A stretch of DNA of 64,000 nucleotides from the NCBI RefSeq assembly GCF_015529805.1, contig NZ_CP064654.1:124001-188000 (forward strand), read 5' to 3'. The first letter of the stretch is position 1; each line of letters begins with the position of its first letter. A program made the translations under genes and the position numbers. Shown here piece by piece: positions 1 to 8,943 of this stretch. Source of the stretch: Qipengyuania soli. Its GTDB lineage: Bacteria > Pseudomonadota > Alphaproteobacteria > Sphingomonadales > Sphingomonadaceae. Under the pieces are notes generated by a model that was not told the DNA's origin, searched no databases, and saw nothing but the letters and a program-made list of their open reading frames with translations.

Positions 1-245
1 CCGACGTCGTATTCGCCAGTCAGCGTGGGTTCGTCGAATACCGAGACCCTGATCTTGTCCCCGCCTGACACCCGATAGCCCTGGTTCATGGCCGCATTGG
101 CGTCCGAAACCGCGATCGTGGGCAGGCTGGAAGCTGCGCAACCTGCCAGCAACATGACCGCCAGCGGTGCCGCCATCAGTGCCATAGCCTTCTTGAATCC
201 CCGCCCGCTGCCGTTGGCATCATTGTCCGATCGTGACTGCATCAT
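1..245 (-). CDS. Polysaccharide export lipoprotein, Wza/GumB-like (5' part only)
   Basis: Only the first 81 residues are present; the gene continues beyond the left edge. The protein opens with a lipoprotein signal peptide whose lipobox is LLAGC, with the lipidated Cys near residue 36. It then enters a sequence typical of the start of the Poly_export domain (YRVSGGDKIRVSVFDEP). Proteins of this family form the outer-membrane channel that secretes capsule or exopolysaccharide. Two adjacent ATG codons (245 and 242) can start it. An AGGA eight bases upstream favours 245. It is transcribed divergently from the sugar transferase gene that begins near 520, so the two arms probably share one control region. 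The family call is confident for the visible part; the rest of the protein cannot be judged. Confidence 0.85.
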   Translation of the reverse strand, partial: MMQSRSDNDANGSGRGFKKAMALMAAPLAVMLLAGCAASSLPTIAVSDANAAMNQGYRVSGGDKIRVSVFDEPTLTGEYDV

Positions 246-519
246 CGGTCTCGTCCTGCGCTGTAAATGTGTGCCCTCTCGAGCGGCACGAGGCGCCGCT
301 CTCCGCCTGAATTCATAGGCGAAAGCAAAGGTGCTGGCACTTCCCCCTGCGTGGGGAATTCGGGGGGGCCTCGGGCGCGATAATAGTCCGTCAGGATAGA
401 AGGGACTTAGTTCGGATGCTCGATTGTCTGGCACGACAATTTGGCCAATCGTCCACTTCATGGGGGATGCCGGCATCGCCGTTCGGGCGGAGGCAGGGCA
501 CCGGAACTGGACAATCGAG
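246..519. promoter_or_regulatory. Divergent control region of the exopolysaccharide locus
   Basis: This stretch separates the divergent export gene and the sugar transferase gene and must hold promoters for both. An AGAAGGGA purine run at about 399-406 sits ten bases before an ATG at 416. That ATG opens a 36-codon frame ending at 526, which overlaps the ATG at 520 of the sugar transferase (ATGCTGA). No clear -35/-10 pair was recognised. The boundaries depend on the uncertain start of the sugar transferase. Confidence 0.4.
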
Positions 520-1338
520 ATGCTGAACCAGATGCGTATCTCCAACGAACGCGAATTTGAAATTGCCCTGCTCGATAGCGACCTGGACGAGGTCGATAGC
601 GACGGTCGCCTGATCGTCGGCGCCTCGGCGAAACCGATGATGTTTGCCGATGGCCAGATGGGCGCGATGGATCGGACGCTCGTCACTTCGCGCCCTGCGG
701 TTCAACCGCTGCCGGGATCGCGATCGGGCAACTTCGGCGATCTTGTCATGCGGGCGGTCGACATTGTCGCGGCGGCAGCAATGATCGTTCTCTTCATGCC
801 GGTCATGGCGATCATCTGGGTGGCCCTGCGCCTGTTCGAGAAGGGTCCCGCCATCTTCGCGCACGAACGCATCGGTCGCGACCTCGCGCCATTTCCCTGT
901 CTCAAGTTCCGCACGATGTGTGTGGATGCCGACGCGCGGCTCGAGGCGCTGCTATCGTCGGACGAGATGCTCAAGCGCGAGTGGACAGCCACGCAGAAGC
1001 TGCTGTGCGATCCTCGTGTCACGCGACTGGGCCGGTTCCTTCGCAACACCTCGCTCGATGAGCTGCCGCAACTCTTCAACGTATTGCGTGGCGACATGAG
1101 CCTGGTGGGCCCGCGTCCGATCGTGGCCAACGAGGTGCGCCGCTACGGTCGGCACGCGCTCGACTATGCCAGCGTCAGGCCGGGGCTGACCGGCTTGTGG
1201 CAGGTCACCCGGGACGAGACGACGAGCTATCGCCGCCGGGTGGCGACCGATGTTTTCTATGTCAGGAATCGCGGAATCGGCTTCGACTGCCGCATTCTTC
1301 TGGCGACGATTCCTGCGGTTCTGGGTGGGAACGGATGA
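520..1338 (+). CDS. Undecaprenyl-phosphate sugar-1-phosphate transferase (exopolysaccharide initiation)
   Basis: This is a bacterial sugar transferase (PF02397 type), which moves a sugar-1-phosphate from a UDP-sugar to the lipid carrier at the cytoplasmic face and so starts repeat-unit synthesis. A hydrophobic helix (VDIVAAAAMIVLFMPVMAII) precedes the catalytic core. The core has the conserved features KFRTM, LGRFLRNTSLDELPQL, DMSLVGPRP and RPGLTGLWQV. It lacks the large multi-membrane N-terminal part of WcaJ-type enzymes, so it is a short form of about 272 residues. The start is uncertain. The frame is open from a TTG at 424 with ATG codons at 460, 520 and 532. I chose 520 because GGA lies nine bases upstream and a short upstream frame ends across this ATG. 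The stop overlaps an ATG at 1335 that is probably not used. Confidence 0.85.
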   Translation: MLNQMRISNEREFEIALLDSDLDEVDSDGRLIVGASAKPMMFADGQMGAMDRTLVTSRPAVQPLPGSRSGNFGDLVMRAVDIVAAAAMIVLFMPVMAIIWVALRLFEKGPAIFAHERIGRDLAPFPCLKFRTMCVDADARLEALLSSDEMLKREWTATQKLLCDPRVTRLGRFLRNTSLDELPQLFNVLRGDMSLVGPRPIVANEVRRYGRHALDYASVRPGLTGLWQVTRDETTSYRRRVATDVFYVRNRGIGFDCRILLATIPAVLGGNG

Positions 1339-1363
1339 TGGCGATGCGCAGAGGGGCGGGCGA

Positions 1364-1495
1364 CTACAGGACGAGGTACAGGAGCGCCCATGCCGACAGG
1401 GCAAGCGGCAGGGCGATCAGTGCGCCGCGGGCAAAAGAACCGCCGCGTTCTGATTCGCTTACTTCCACTTCAAAGGCGCCCAAGGGCTCTTCCAT
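1364..1495 (-). CDS. Possible small single-pass membrane protein
   Basis: A 43-codon frame lies opposite the gap between the sugar transferase and the outer-membrane protein. Its product has a charged, acidic N-terminal half (MEEPLGAFEVEVSESERGG) followed by a clean hydrophobic helix (GALIALPLALSAWALLYLVL) reaching the C-terminus. This looks more like a real tail-anchored peptide than a shadow frame, because neither strand is otherwise coding here. No strong ribosome-binding site is visible before the ATG, and GTG or TTG starts a few codons upstream are possible. No known family was recognised. Confidence 0.4.
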   Translation of the reverse strand: MEEPLGAFEVEVSESERGGSFARGALIALPLALSAWALLYLVL

Positions 1496-1637
1496 CGCAA
1501 AACGACCATCCAATCCGGATTGCACACTACTACTTTCGAACAGTCCGACAGACAAGGGCGCAACCCTAATGGTCAACAGGCCGACGACCCGTATGGTTCC
1601 CGATTCGCGCGCCGGTGCGGCGTTGGGAGGCGCAGGT

Positions 1638-2987
1638 ATGCTGGTGCAGGACCTGATCCTGGTCGGGCGCTGGGTGCTTGGCGAACCGAAACGGGTGAAG
1701 AAGGGTGCCCGGTCACTCCGAATTGCGCGCGTGCAGGCACAGCGTCTGCGCAAGCGTCGGCGGCACTACCTGCGTTGGGGAGTGGCCCTGGCTGCGCTGA
1801 CGCTGGCGCGTCCGGCCTATGCCCAGCAGCCCGGTGTCGTGACGCCGTTCGACCTGTTCGACCCGGAGTCCGGGGACGGCGTCAAGCTCGGCGAGAAGCT
1901 GCATCTCTACCCCCGCCTGGAGGTCGACGGCACCTTCGACAGCAACATCTACAACACCGAGAACAACGAGATCGACGATTTCGTCCTTTCGGTTCGTCCA
2001 CGTTTCCTTCTCAAGCCTGACCTGGGGCGTCACAGCCTGCAGGTTTATGGAGGAGCCGAGTTCCAGCGCCACGCCGATGTCACATCCGAAGACAGCGACC
2101 AGTACGATATCGGCGGGCGGGCCGTGCTCGATTTCGCTTCGCGCACCGAACTGGCGATAGACGGCGGCTATCGCCACGGGATCGAACAGCGCGGTACGGC
2201 TGGGGATCAGTTCCTGACCGATCGCCCGGTCGAATACGATCGGGTCGAATTCGGAGCGCAGCTTCGTCGCACAGGCGGTTTCCTCGAGATGCTCGGCGAA
2301 GTCCGTCTTGCCGAGATTGACTTTGAGGACGCAACCCAGGGCGGCGTGCCTGTCGACCTGTCGGGTCGCGACGTATCGGTACAGCGGGCGCGTATCCGCG
2401 GTAGTGCTCCGAGCAGCGACCACACACGCATCTTCCTGGAAGTGTCGGGCAACCGCGTGCGCTACGAGCGGGACGATCCGATCTCGCGTGATTCCGATGG
2501 TTTCGCGGTTATCGCGGGGATGCGGTTGCTGCTCACCGATCTCATCCAGCTCGAGGCAGGTGGCGGCTACATCCACCAGGAATTCGACAACCCCGCGATC
2601 GAGAATGTCAGCGACATCAATTACCACCTGCGTATCGACTGGACACCGAAGCCGGATGTCGAAGTCACCGCTCTTGCGCAAAGGGTCGTCGAACCCAGCC
2701 CCCGAACCGACGTTCCCGCCATTGTCGCGACCGATTTCCGGCTGGAAGCGACCAAGGTCTTCGGCGACCGCCTGCTTGCCACGGCAGAAGTTGGTGCACG
2801 GCGTGAAGAGTACCAGGGCATCAACCGCTCCGACCTCAGGCTCCATGCGGGGCTCAGCGCGCATTATCGCCTGACCAACAATGTCGGCGTGATCGGTCGC
2901 GTCGGCTGGCGCCAGCAGGACGGCGGTGACTTCGGCCGAGACTACAGCGGCGTGTCGGCGACCGTCGGCGTCCGCATCCGAATGTAA
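1638..2987 (+). CDS. Outer-membrane beta-barrel protein of the exopolysaccharide locus
   Basis: A protein of 449 residues, probably an outer-membrane barrel of the BBP2_2 kind found in sphingomonad and rhizobial polysaccharide loci. A signal peptide ends near residue 62 (ARPAYA, then QQ). It is preceded by an unusually long basic region (residues 19-43). The mature part is rich in alternating aromatic and polar strands, such as YPRLEVDGTFDSNIY and LQVYGGAEFQRHA, and ends in a strand finishing VGVRIRM, as barrels usually do. The frame is open much further upstream. The ATG at 1638 was chosen because GGGAGG lies seven bases before it; earlier ATGs at 1569 and 1593 lack such a site. A role in export or secretion of the polymer is inferred from the neighbours. 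Confidence 0.75.
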   Translation: MLVQDLILVGRWVLGEPKRVKKGARSLRIARVQAQRLRKRRRHYLRWGVALAALTLARPAYAQQPGVVTPFDLFDPESGDGVKLGEKLHLYPRLEVDGTFDSNIYNTENNEIDDFVLSVRPRFLLKPDLGRHSLQVYGGAEFQRHADVTSEDSDQYDIGGRAVLDFASRTELAIDGGYRHGIEQRGTAGDQFLTDRPVEYDRVEFGAQLRRTGGFLEMLGEVRLAEIDFEDATQGGVPVDLSGRDVSVQRARIRGSAPSSDHTRIFLEVSGNRVRYERDDPISRDSDGFAVIAGMRLLLTDLIQLEAGGGYIHQEFDNPAIENVSDINYHLRIDWTPKPDVEVTALAQRVVEPSPRTDVPAIVATDFRLEATKVFGDRLLATAEVGARREEYQGINRSDLRLHAGLSAHYRLTNNVGVIGRVGWRQQDGGDFGRDYSGVSATVGVRIRM

Positions 2988-3042
2988 TCGTCAATCCAAA
3001 CCTCAAGCCGGGTGAACCGGTCAGCGCAATCGAGACTTGGCC

Positions 3043-5175
3043 ATGAATGAATCGCGACAGCTAGTACCGGAATCAGCCAGCAGGCTGCCCATGCGCCAGG
3101 GTTCGGCGCTGGTTGAGCGCAGCGACAAGCTCGACCTCGGCGAGACGATGACCTTTTTCCGCCGCCAGCGGACCACCATTGCCGCGGTGACCGCCCTTTG
3201 CGTGGTGGCGGTAGGACTTTATTCGGTGCTCGCGCCCAAGGAGTACCTCGCCAAGGCGACGGTCATGCTCACCAACGACGAGCAGCAGGCACTTCGAGCA
3301 GGCGGATCGGTCGAGACGCAGAAGGTTCTGAGCAGCGAGCTGGTGGACACCCAGGTCGAGATCATCACTTCGCGTTCGATGGCCGAACAGGTCGCGGGTT
3401 CGCTGGGGCTGGATCGCGGGCTGAACGAATTCGAACTGCGCGGTGTCATTGACGAGATGCAGAGCGATGTTTCGGCGGAGCGTACAGGCAAGAGCTATGC
3501 GCTCGCCATCGGCTATTCCGCTTCGGAGCCGGAAGCTGCGGCGCAGATCGCCAACGAGTTTGCGCGGCAGTTCGCCAATTGGGAACTCAACAGCGACAAG
3601 GTCCGCAATGTCGAGGCCCGTAACGTCGTCCGCCAGCGGCTCGGCGAATTGCGCGGGCAGGCGCAGGCCGACACGCAGGCGCTCCAGCAATACCGGATTT
3701 CGAACAATCTCCTCAGCACGTCGGGTGCTTCGCTGACCGAGCAGGAGATTTCCAACTACAACCAGGAAGTCGCCCGGGCCCGCGCCGAAGCTGCCGAGGA
3801 TGAAGCGCGCCTCGCAACCGCGCTTGCCCAGTTGCGTTCCGGCTCTTCGGGTGATGACGTGGGCGAGGCGCTCGGATCCTCGGTCGTCTCGCAGCTGCGT
3901 GTCCAAGAAGCGCAGGCGGCGAGCGAGGTGGCCAACCTTTCGTCCAAGTACGGCCCCAATCACCCGCTGCTGATCCAGGCGCAGAGCCGCCTCACCGAAG
4001 TGCGGGGCCAGATCCAGAACGAAATCGGTCGCGTGATCTCCAACCTGCGGGCCAAGCGCGAAGTGTCGGCACAGCGCCTCGCCTCGCTTAACGGCAGCCT
4101 GTCGGGCGCCCGTGCGCAGCTGTCGCAGAACAACGCGGCCATGGTGGGGCTGAGTGATCTCGAACGTGCGGCAGAAGCTTCGCAGGGCATCTACGAGACC
4201 TATCTCAACCGGTACAAGGAACTGCTGGCTGCGGAGGGAAGCGAGAAGCCCAATGCCCGCATCCTGACCATGGCCGAAGTGCCGATGCTGCCGGAAAAGC
4301 CGAACATTCCCCTCAACATGGCGCTGGCGCTGGTCATCGGACTCGGCCTTGGCGTGATCGCTGCCTTCGTGCGGGAAGCGATGTTCCACGGTGTTTCGAC
4401 TCCTGAAGAGGTCGAAGACGCGACGGGCGAGCATTTCCTCGCATCGATCCCGCTGCTCCAGTCGGTCGAACCGCGCATCCGCCATGCGATTACCGCGGTA
4501 CAGGATGCGCCCAATTCGGCCTTCGCCGAGAGTTTCCGCGCGCTCGACACCGCCATCGGCCAGATTACGCATGACGGTCATCAGGCAATCGCGATCACCT
4601 CCTCCCTGCCGGACGAAGGCAAGACGGTGATTTCCTGCTGCCTGTCGTACGTCCTTGCGCAGAGCGGCAAGCGGGTGATGCTGATCGATTGCGACTTGCG
4701 GCGGGCAGGCATCAGCAGGCTGCTCGACATGCGCCGCTACGAAAACGGCCTTGTCGAATACCTCGAGGGCAAGGCCACGATCGACATGGCAGAAATGGTC
4801 GGTGACCGGTCTTTCTGCGTGTTGCCGTTACGGCCGAGCGAGGAGCACCCCGAGCACCTTCTGACCGGCGAACCGTTCAAGCGACTGCTGGCGGAATTGC
4901 GCGGGACGTTTGACCACATCATCCTCGACCTGCCGCCGGTGCTGCCGATCGCATCGGCACCGATCATAGCCAGTCGCGCCGATGCGACGGTGATGGCGGT
5001 GCACTGGCGCAAGACTTCGCGCCATGCGCTGCGCACGGCACTCAAGCGCCTGCCCGCCGACCAGGTGAACCTCGTGGGCATGGCATTGAACCAGGTCGAC
5101 ATGCGGCGTCGCGCGTACTTCGACCACAGCGATCCGTCGTTCTACTACAAGCAGTACCGCGAATACTACGCATGA
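3043..5175 (+). CDS. Wzc-type polysaccharide co-polymerase and tyrosine autokinase
   Basis: A 710-residue inner-membrane protein that controls chain length and couples polymerisation to export through cycles of tyrosine phosphorylation. A Wzz-type N-terminal region with a first membrane helix (about residues 45-65) is followed by a long coiled-coil periplasmic region rich in Ala, Glu and Gln. A second helix follows (MALALVIGLGLGVIAAF, near residue 430), then a cytoplasmic BY-kinase domain. Kinase motifs are Walker A SSLPDEGKT (about 519-527), Walker A' VMLIDCDLRR and Walker B HIILDLPP. The C-terminal tail carries a tyrosine cluster (FYYKQYREYYA), the usual autophosphorylation site. The ATG at 3043 is preferred over the in-frame TTG two codons earlier. 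The stop overlaps the next gene by four bases. No cognate tyrosine phosphatase lies in the window. Confidence 0.92.
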   Translation: MNESRQLVPESASRLPMRQGSALVERSDKLDLGETMTFFRRQRTTIAAVTALCVVAVGLYSVLAPKEYLAKATVMLTNDEQQALRAGGSVETQKVLSSELVDTQVEIITSRSMAEQVAGSLGLDRGLNEFELRGVIDEMQSDVSAERTGKSYALAIGYSASEPEAAAQIANEFARQFANWELNSDKVRNVEARNVVRQRLGELRGQAQADTQALQQYRISNNLLSTSGASLTEQEISNYNQEVARARAEAAEDEARLATALAQLRSGSSGDDVGEALGSSVVSQLRVQEAQAASEVANLSSKYGPNHPLLIQAQSRLTEVRGQIQNEIGRVISNLRAKREVSAQRLASLNGSLSGARAQLSQNNAAMVGLSDLERAAEASQGIYETYLNRYKELLAAEGSEKPNARILTMAEVPMLPEKPNIPLNMALALVIGLGLGVIAAFVREAMFHGVSTPEEVEDATGEHFLASIPLLQSVEPRIRHAITAVQDAPNSAFAESFRALDTAIGQITHDGHQAIAITSSLPDEGKTVISCCLSYVLAQSGKRVMLIDCDLRRAGISRLLDMRRYENGLVEYLEGKATIDMAEMVGDRSFCVLPLRPSEEHPEHLLTGEPFKRLLAELRGTFDHIILDLPPVLPIASAPIIASRADATVMAVHWRKTSRHALRTALKRLPADQVNLVGMALNQVDMRRRAYFDHSDPSFYYKQYREYYA

Positions 5176-6338
5176 CGGGCAGCACGCCTTCCCGGGTCGC
5201 AGCCTACCACCCCGCGCCGAGCCGCTTCTCGGCGCCGCGGGTGGCGATCGTGCACTACTGGCTCGTCTCGATGCGTGGGGGCGAGCGCGTCGTCGAACGC
5301 ATGCTGGGTCTCTATCCCGGCGCCGACATCTTCACCCATGTCTACGATCCGGCGCGCATGTCCGACACGATCAGGCAGGCCAGAATCGCCACGAGTTACA
5401 TTGATCGCCTGCCCGGCTCCAAGCGGTTCTACCAGTACTACCTGCCCTTCATGCCAACCGCGCTCGAGCAGCTCGACCTTTCGGGATACGACCTCGTCAT
5501 CAGCAGTGAATCCGGTCCGGCAAAGGGCGTCATCACCGATCCTGGCAGCCTCCACGTCTGTTATTGCCACTCGCCGATGCGCTACCTGTGGGACCACTAC
5601 CACCAGTACCGCAGGGCGGCGAACCCGCTGGCCCGCGCGGCGATGCCGCTGGTGTACAACTGGCTTCGCCAATGGGATGTCAACTCGAGCGCGCGGGTCG
5701 ACCGTTTCGCGGCCAATTCCGGCTTCGTGCGCAACCGCATCCGCAAGGTCTGGCGGCGCGAGGCTGATGTCATCCACCCTCCGGTCGAAACTTCGCTGTT
5801 CACCCCCTCGCTCGAGGTGGATGACGAATACCTCTGGGTGGGCGCGATGGTGCCTTACAAGCGCCCCGACCTCGCAGTCGACGCGTTCAATGCGAATGGC
5901 CGCAAGCTGCTGATGGTCGGCCAGGGCAGCATGCTGAAATCTCTCAAGGCGCGAGCAAGGCCGAACATCCGCTTCGTCGAGCGGTTGGGGTTCAACGAGC
6001 TGCGCCGCGCCTACTCCCGGGCGCGGGCCTTTATCATGACCGCCGAGGAAGATTTCGGAATCGCTCCTGTCGAGGCGATGGCCTCGGGCCGCCCCGTGGT
6101 GGCCTTTGCAGGAGGAGGGGCCCTCGAAACCGTCATCGCCGACAGAACCGGGGTGTTCTTCGGAGAACAGGAAGTCCATTCGCTGGTCGACGCAGTCGAA
6201 CAACTGGAGTCCTTCCTCCCGCACTTCGACCCCAACCATGCGATCGAGCGCGCCGAACACTTCGCGCCCGAAGTGTTCGACGAGCGGATGAAGCGCTTCA
6301 TCGACGAGGGCAGCGAGGGGATTCGCCAATGGAACTGA
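5172..6338 (+). CDS. Glycosyltransferase family 4 (WbaZ-like)
   Basis: A 388-residue GT-B fold glycosyltransferase. The N-terminal domain opens VAIVHYWLVSMRGGERVVE, typical of the WbaZ-like GT4 branch. The C-terminal domain has the nucleotide-sugar signature EDFGIAPVEAMASGRPVV (about residues 291-308), with the two family glutamates, and the phosphate-binding GGGALETV. It probably adds one sugar of the exopolysaccharide repeat on the cytoplasmic side of the inner membrane. Donor and acceptor cannot be told from sequence. It overlaps the Wzc gene by ATGA and the next gene by ten bases, so translation is probably coupled. Confidence 0.88.
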   Translation: MTGSTPSRVAAYHPAPSRFSAPRVAIVHYWLVSMRGGERVVERMLGLYPGADIFTHVYDPARMSDTIRQARIATSYIDRLPGSKRFYQYYLPFMPTALEQLDLSGYDLVISSESGPAKGVITDPGSLHVCYCHSPMRYLWDHYHQYRRAANPLARAAMPLVYNWLRQWDVNSSARVDRFAANSGFVRNRIRKVWRREADVIHPPVETSLFTPSLEVDDEYLWVGAMVPYKRPDLAVDAFNANGRKLLMVGQGSMLKSLKARARPNIRFVERLGFNELRRAYSRARAFIMTAEEDFGIAPVEAMASGRPVVAFAGGGALETVIADRTGVFFGEQEVHSLVDAVEQLESFLPHFDPNHAIERAEHFAPEVFDERMKRFIDEGSEGIRQWN

Positions 6339-7798
6339 CGATCATCGGCTTTGCGATGATTGTCGCCGGCGGGTGGATCGTGCTGGCGGGGGGGCTGCGG
6401 CACGCGCTTGGCTTCTTGATGTTTTCCGCGCTCTTCAACGGCTCTTCGGCCGTTGATTTGCCCGCGCTCGGCGGTTCGTCGATCCCGCCGGTGCAGTTCG
6501 CACTGCTGTTCGTCTATCTACGCCTGCTCCTGCCTGGTGGGGGAACGCTGCCCGACCTGCCTCGCGCTATGCGCGCCAATCGCTGGTTTGCCGCCTTCGC
6601 TCTCTATGGCGTCGCCTCGGCCTTCATCCTGCCACGCATGTTCGCCGGCCTGATCGACGTAGCTCCGATGCGCGCCCTGATGACCGGCGACCTTTTCGCG
6701 ACGGTTCCGCTCGAACCGACTTCGCAGAATCTCACGGCGGCGAGCTACTTCATCGGCGCCCTCCTCATCGTGATCGCCGTCTGGTCGATGATGCGCCGTC
6801 AGGGCATGGCCGGAACGATGGTTGCGATTCTGGTCGCCATGGCGTGGTTTCATGCCGTGACAGGGGTAGTCGCAACGGTGCTGCGCGACACGCCGGGAGA
6901 TGCGGTCTTCGATTTCTTTCGCAATTCAAACTACGCCCAGATGGATGACGCGGTGGGCGGCTTCGCGCGTATCCGCGGCGTCCTGCCCGAAGCTTCCACC
7001 TATGCCAGTGTCGGATTCGCGCTCTTCGTCGCCAATGCCGAGCTCTGGTACCGCTCTGTCCGCTCGCGCCGGACGGGGGCGGCGGCTCTTGTCATGGGAT
7101 TGGTGCTGTTCTTCAGCACGTCGTCGACCGCCTATCTTGCGCTCGCATTCTATGGCCTCGTTTTCGCGGCGAGGACACTCGCATTGCCTCAAGTGGCGGA
7201 CTTCCGCAAAGCCCGCATCGCCTTGGCTGCCCTGTTCGCAGCGATGTTCTTCGGTGCCATCCTGCTGCTCGTTTCACCCGATCTGATCCGCTCGCTGATC
7301 GACGTGGTCAAGCGCATGACGGTCGAGAAGTCTGCCAGTGATTCAAGCCTGCAACGCGTCTTCTGGGCGATGCAGGGCTGGGAAGCTTTCAAGTTCTCCT
7401 GGGGCATCGGTATCGGTGCCGGCAGCTTCCGCTCGTCCAGCCTGCTGTACGCCATAATGGGGTCGATGGGTGTCATCGGCGTGGTGACGTTCGCGATGTA
7501 CCTCGCTGGCCTGATCCAGCCCGGACGCCGCTCGAGCTGGGTGGCGACCGACGATGAACTCGACACGGTAGGCGGCGCGCTTGGTGTGGCGGCGGTGCTC
7601 AGCATCGTACCCGCCATGGTCAATTCGCCTTCGCCGGTCCCCGGCGTGATGTTTGCCTTCCTCGCTGCCGGGTCACTCGCCGTGAGGCCGCGCATGGTCG
7701 AGTTTCGGCGCGCCCACCGTCGCCCAGCCGGCCAGCATGAGAGGCTGGCGGAAGAGATGCTCGACGAATTGCGCCAGGAAGGGCTGGCAAGGCCATGA
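6329..7798 (+). CDS. Polytopic membrane protein, probable Wzy-type polysaccharide polymerase
   Basis: A 489-residue protein with many hydrophobic helices from residue 3 to about residue 455 and a short polar C-terminal tail rich in Arg and Glu. A large loop near the middle-to-end has the glycine/serine pattern GIGIGAGSFRSSS, like the periplasmic loop of O-antigen ligases and polymerases. Wzy proteins share very little sequence, so the assignment rests on topology, this loop and position between a glycosyltransferase and other locus genes. The window has a flippase and a co-polymerase but no other polymerase candidate, which supports the call. It overlaps the upstream gene by ten bases and the downstream gene by four. 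Confidence 0.65.
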   Translation: MELTIIGFAMIVAGGWIVLAGGLRHALGFLMFSALFNGSSAVDLPALGGSSIPPVQFALLFVYLRLLLPGGGTLPDLPRAMRANRWFAAFALYGVASAFILPRMFAGLIDVAPMRALMTGDLFATVPLEPTSQNLTAASYFIGALLIVIAVWSMMRRQGMAGTMVAILVAMAWFHAVTGVVATVLRDTPGDAVFDFFRNSNYAQMDDAVGGFARIRGVLPEASTYASVGFALFVANAELWYRSVRSRRTGAAALVMGLVLFFSTSSTAYLALAFYGLVFAARTLALPQVADFRKARIALAALFAAMFFGAILLLVSPDLIRSLIDVVKRMTVEKSASDSSLQRVFWAMQGWEAFKFSWGIGIGAGSFRSSSLLYAIMGSMGVIGVVTFAMYLAGLIQPGRRSSWVATDDELDTVGGALGVAAVLSIVPAMVNSPSPVPGVMFAFLAAGSLAVRPRMVEFRRAHRRPAGQHERLAEEMLDELRQEGLARP

Positions 7799-8943
7799 CA
7801 TATCATTCGGCCATGGACCGGGCGACTGTGGGGGCCGGAGCGGCGACGAGGCGCCGACTGGTGGAAGGTGCGCTGCGCCTGCCCTTCCGGACAGAGATAG
7901 TGCGATCGCGCTCACGCTTCTCCGAATTGGCTCCCGATTGGGATGCGTTGGCCTCTCTGCACGAGACCCCGCTGGCGCTTCACGGCTGGTACGAGGCAGC
8001 GCTCGAAGCACAAAGCGATAGCAATCCGGATCTCTGCATTCCGCTGATCTGGCGCGGGAACCGGCTGGTTGCGGCAGCTCCGCTGATGCATTCGCTGGAG
8101 GCAGGTCCTTGCCGTCTCGTCCCCATCGATGCGTTCACGGGAGAACCCGACCGCATCATTTACTGCGACGCGGATGCGCTGCTCGCACTTGCAGACGCTT
8201 GTGCCGAGCTTGGCGAACCGCTGCTATTCCGTCGGTTCGCCGCGCCGCAAGCCGATGCGATCGGGTTCGCCAAGCGCCTTCGCCGTCATGCCCCCGGCAT
8301 GTTCCGCGAGCTCCACCGCGCCTCCTTCGTCGCCATGCCGGATGATTTCGATGCCTTCGAAGCGAGCATGTCCAAGAGCCGCCGAAAAACGATCCGTCGC
8401 AAGCAAAAGCTGATGGATGAAGCGGGCGGATGCGAACTTTCGGTCTTCTGCCCGGCGGAAGAGGAAGTCGCCCCCCTGCTCGAACGCTTCGCGCGGATCG
8501 AGGACGCAAGCTGGAAGGGCAGGGCGGGTACCTCGTTGCTTGGCGATCCGCTGATGGCCAAATTCGTGCTGCAGGTAGCCCGGACCTTCGCGCGTACCGG
8601 CGATACCTTCGTGACCATACTGAAGATAGGCGAAGAGGATGCGGCGGGCCGGGTAGTCCTCCAGCACGGAAAGAGCTGGTGCGGCATAAAGGTCGGGTTC
8701 GACGAACAGTTCGCCCGCTTCGCACCCGGCATTATCCAGATGCACGAGACTTTGCGCCACGCTCACGAGCGGGGGATCCGCAACTATCGCTTCCTCGGGG
8801 TGAGCGAGGATTGGCAAAACTACTGGCCGCACGAACGCCGAAGCGATTACCGACTGGCGGCCTACCCTGTCTCCTTCGCCAGCTGCCGGGCATTGCTCGA
8901 CGATGCGAAGACGGCAGTCGGCTCGCTATTGCGGCGCTTCTGA
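7795..8943 (+). CDS. GNAT/FemAB-like acyltransferase (CelD/BcsL family)
   Basis: A 382-residue protein of the Acetyltransf_6 family (PF13480), a GNAT fold related to FemAB. These enzymes are common in polysaccharide loci and are thought to acylate sugars or peptides. The central part MSKSRRKTIRRKQKLM and the later HGKSWCGIKVGFDEQFARF region fit the family. The first part (LAPDWDALASLHETPLALHG) is the typical opening of CelD-like proteins. It starts within ATGA of the preceding gene; an internal ATG at 7813 is an alternative. Its 3' end overlaps the convergent GH16 gene by 18 bases. The acyl group and the acceptor are unknown. A role in decorating the exopolysaccharide is inferred from context. 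Confidence 0.78.
   Translation: MTYHSAMDRATVGAGAATRRRLVEGALRLPFRTEIVRSRSRFSELAPDWDALASLHETPLALHGWYEAALEAQSDSNPDLCIPLIWRGNRLVAAAPLMHSLEAGPCRLVPIDAFTGEPDRIIYCDADALLALADACAELGEPLLFRRFAAPQADAIGFAKRLRRHAPGMFRELHRASFVAMPDDFDAFEASMSKSRRKTIRRKQKLMDEAGGCELSVFCPAEEEVAPLLERFARIEDASWKGRAGTSLLGDPLMAKFVLQVARTFARTGDTFVTILKIGEEDAAGRVVLQHGKSWCGIKVGFDEQFARFAPGIIQMHETLRHAHERGIRNYRFLGVSEDWQNYWPHERRSDYRLAAYPVSFASCRALLDDAKTAVGSLLRRF

Noticed and set aside
331-346. TGGCAC followed by CTGCG, resembling a sigma-54 promoter in the divergent exopolysaccharide region
   Set aside because: The spacing between GG and GC is eleven bases, not the required ten, and the -12 element is poor.
1335-1637. Extension of the outer-membrane barrel gene upstream to the ATG overlapping the sugar transferase stop
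   Set aside because: The added residues are low-complexity and Arg/Ser-rich with no conservation signal, while 1638 has a strong ribosome-binding site and leads directly to the signal peptide.
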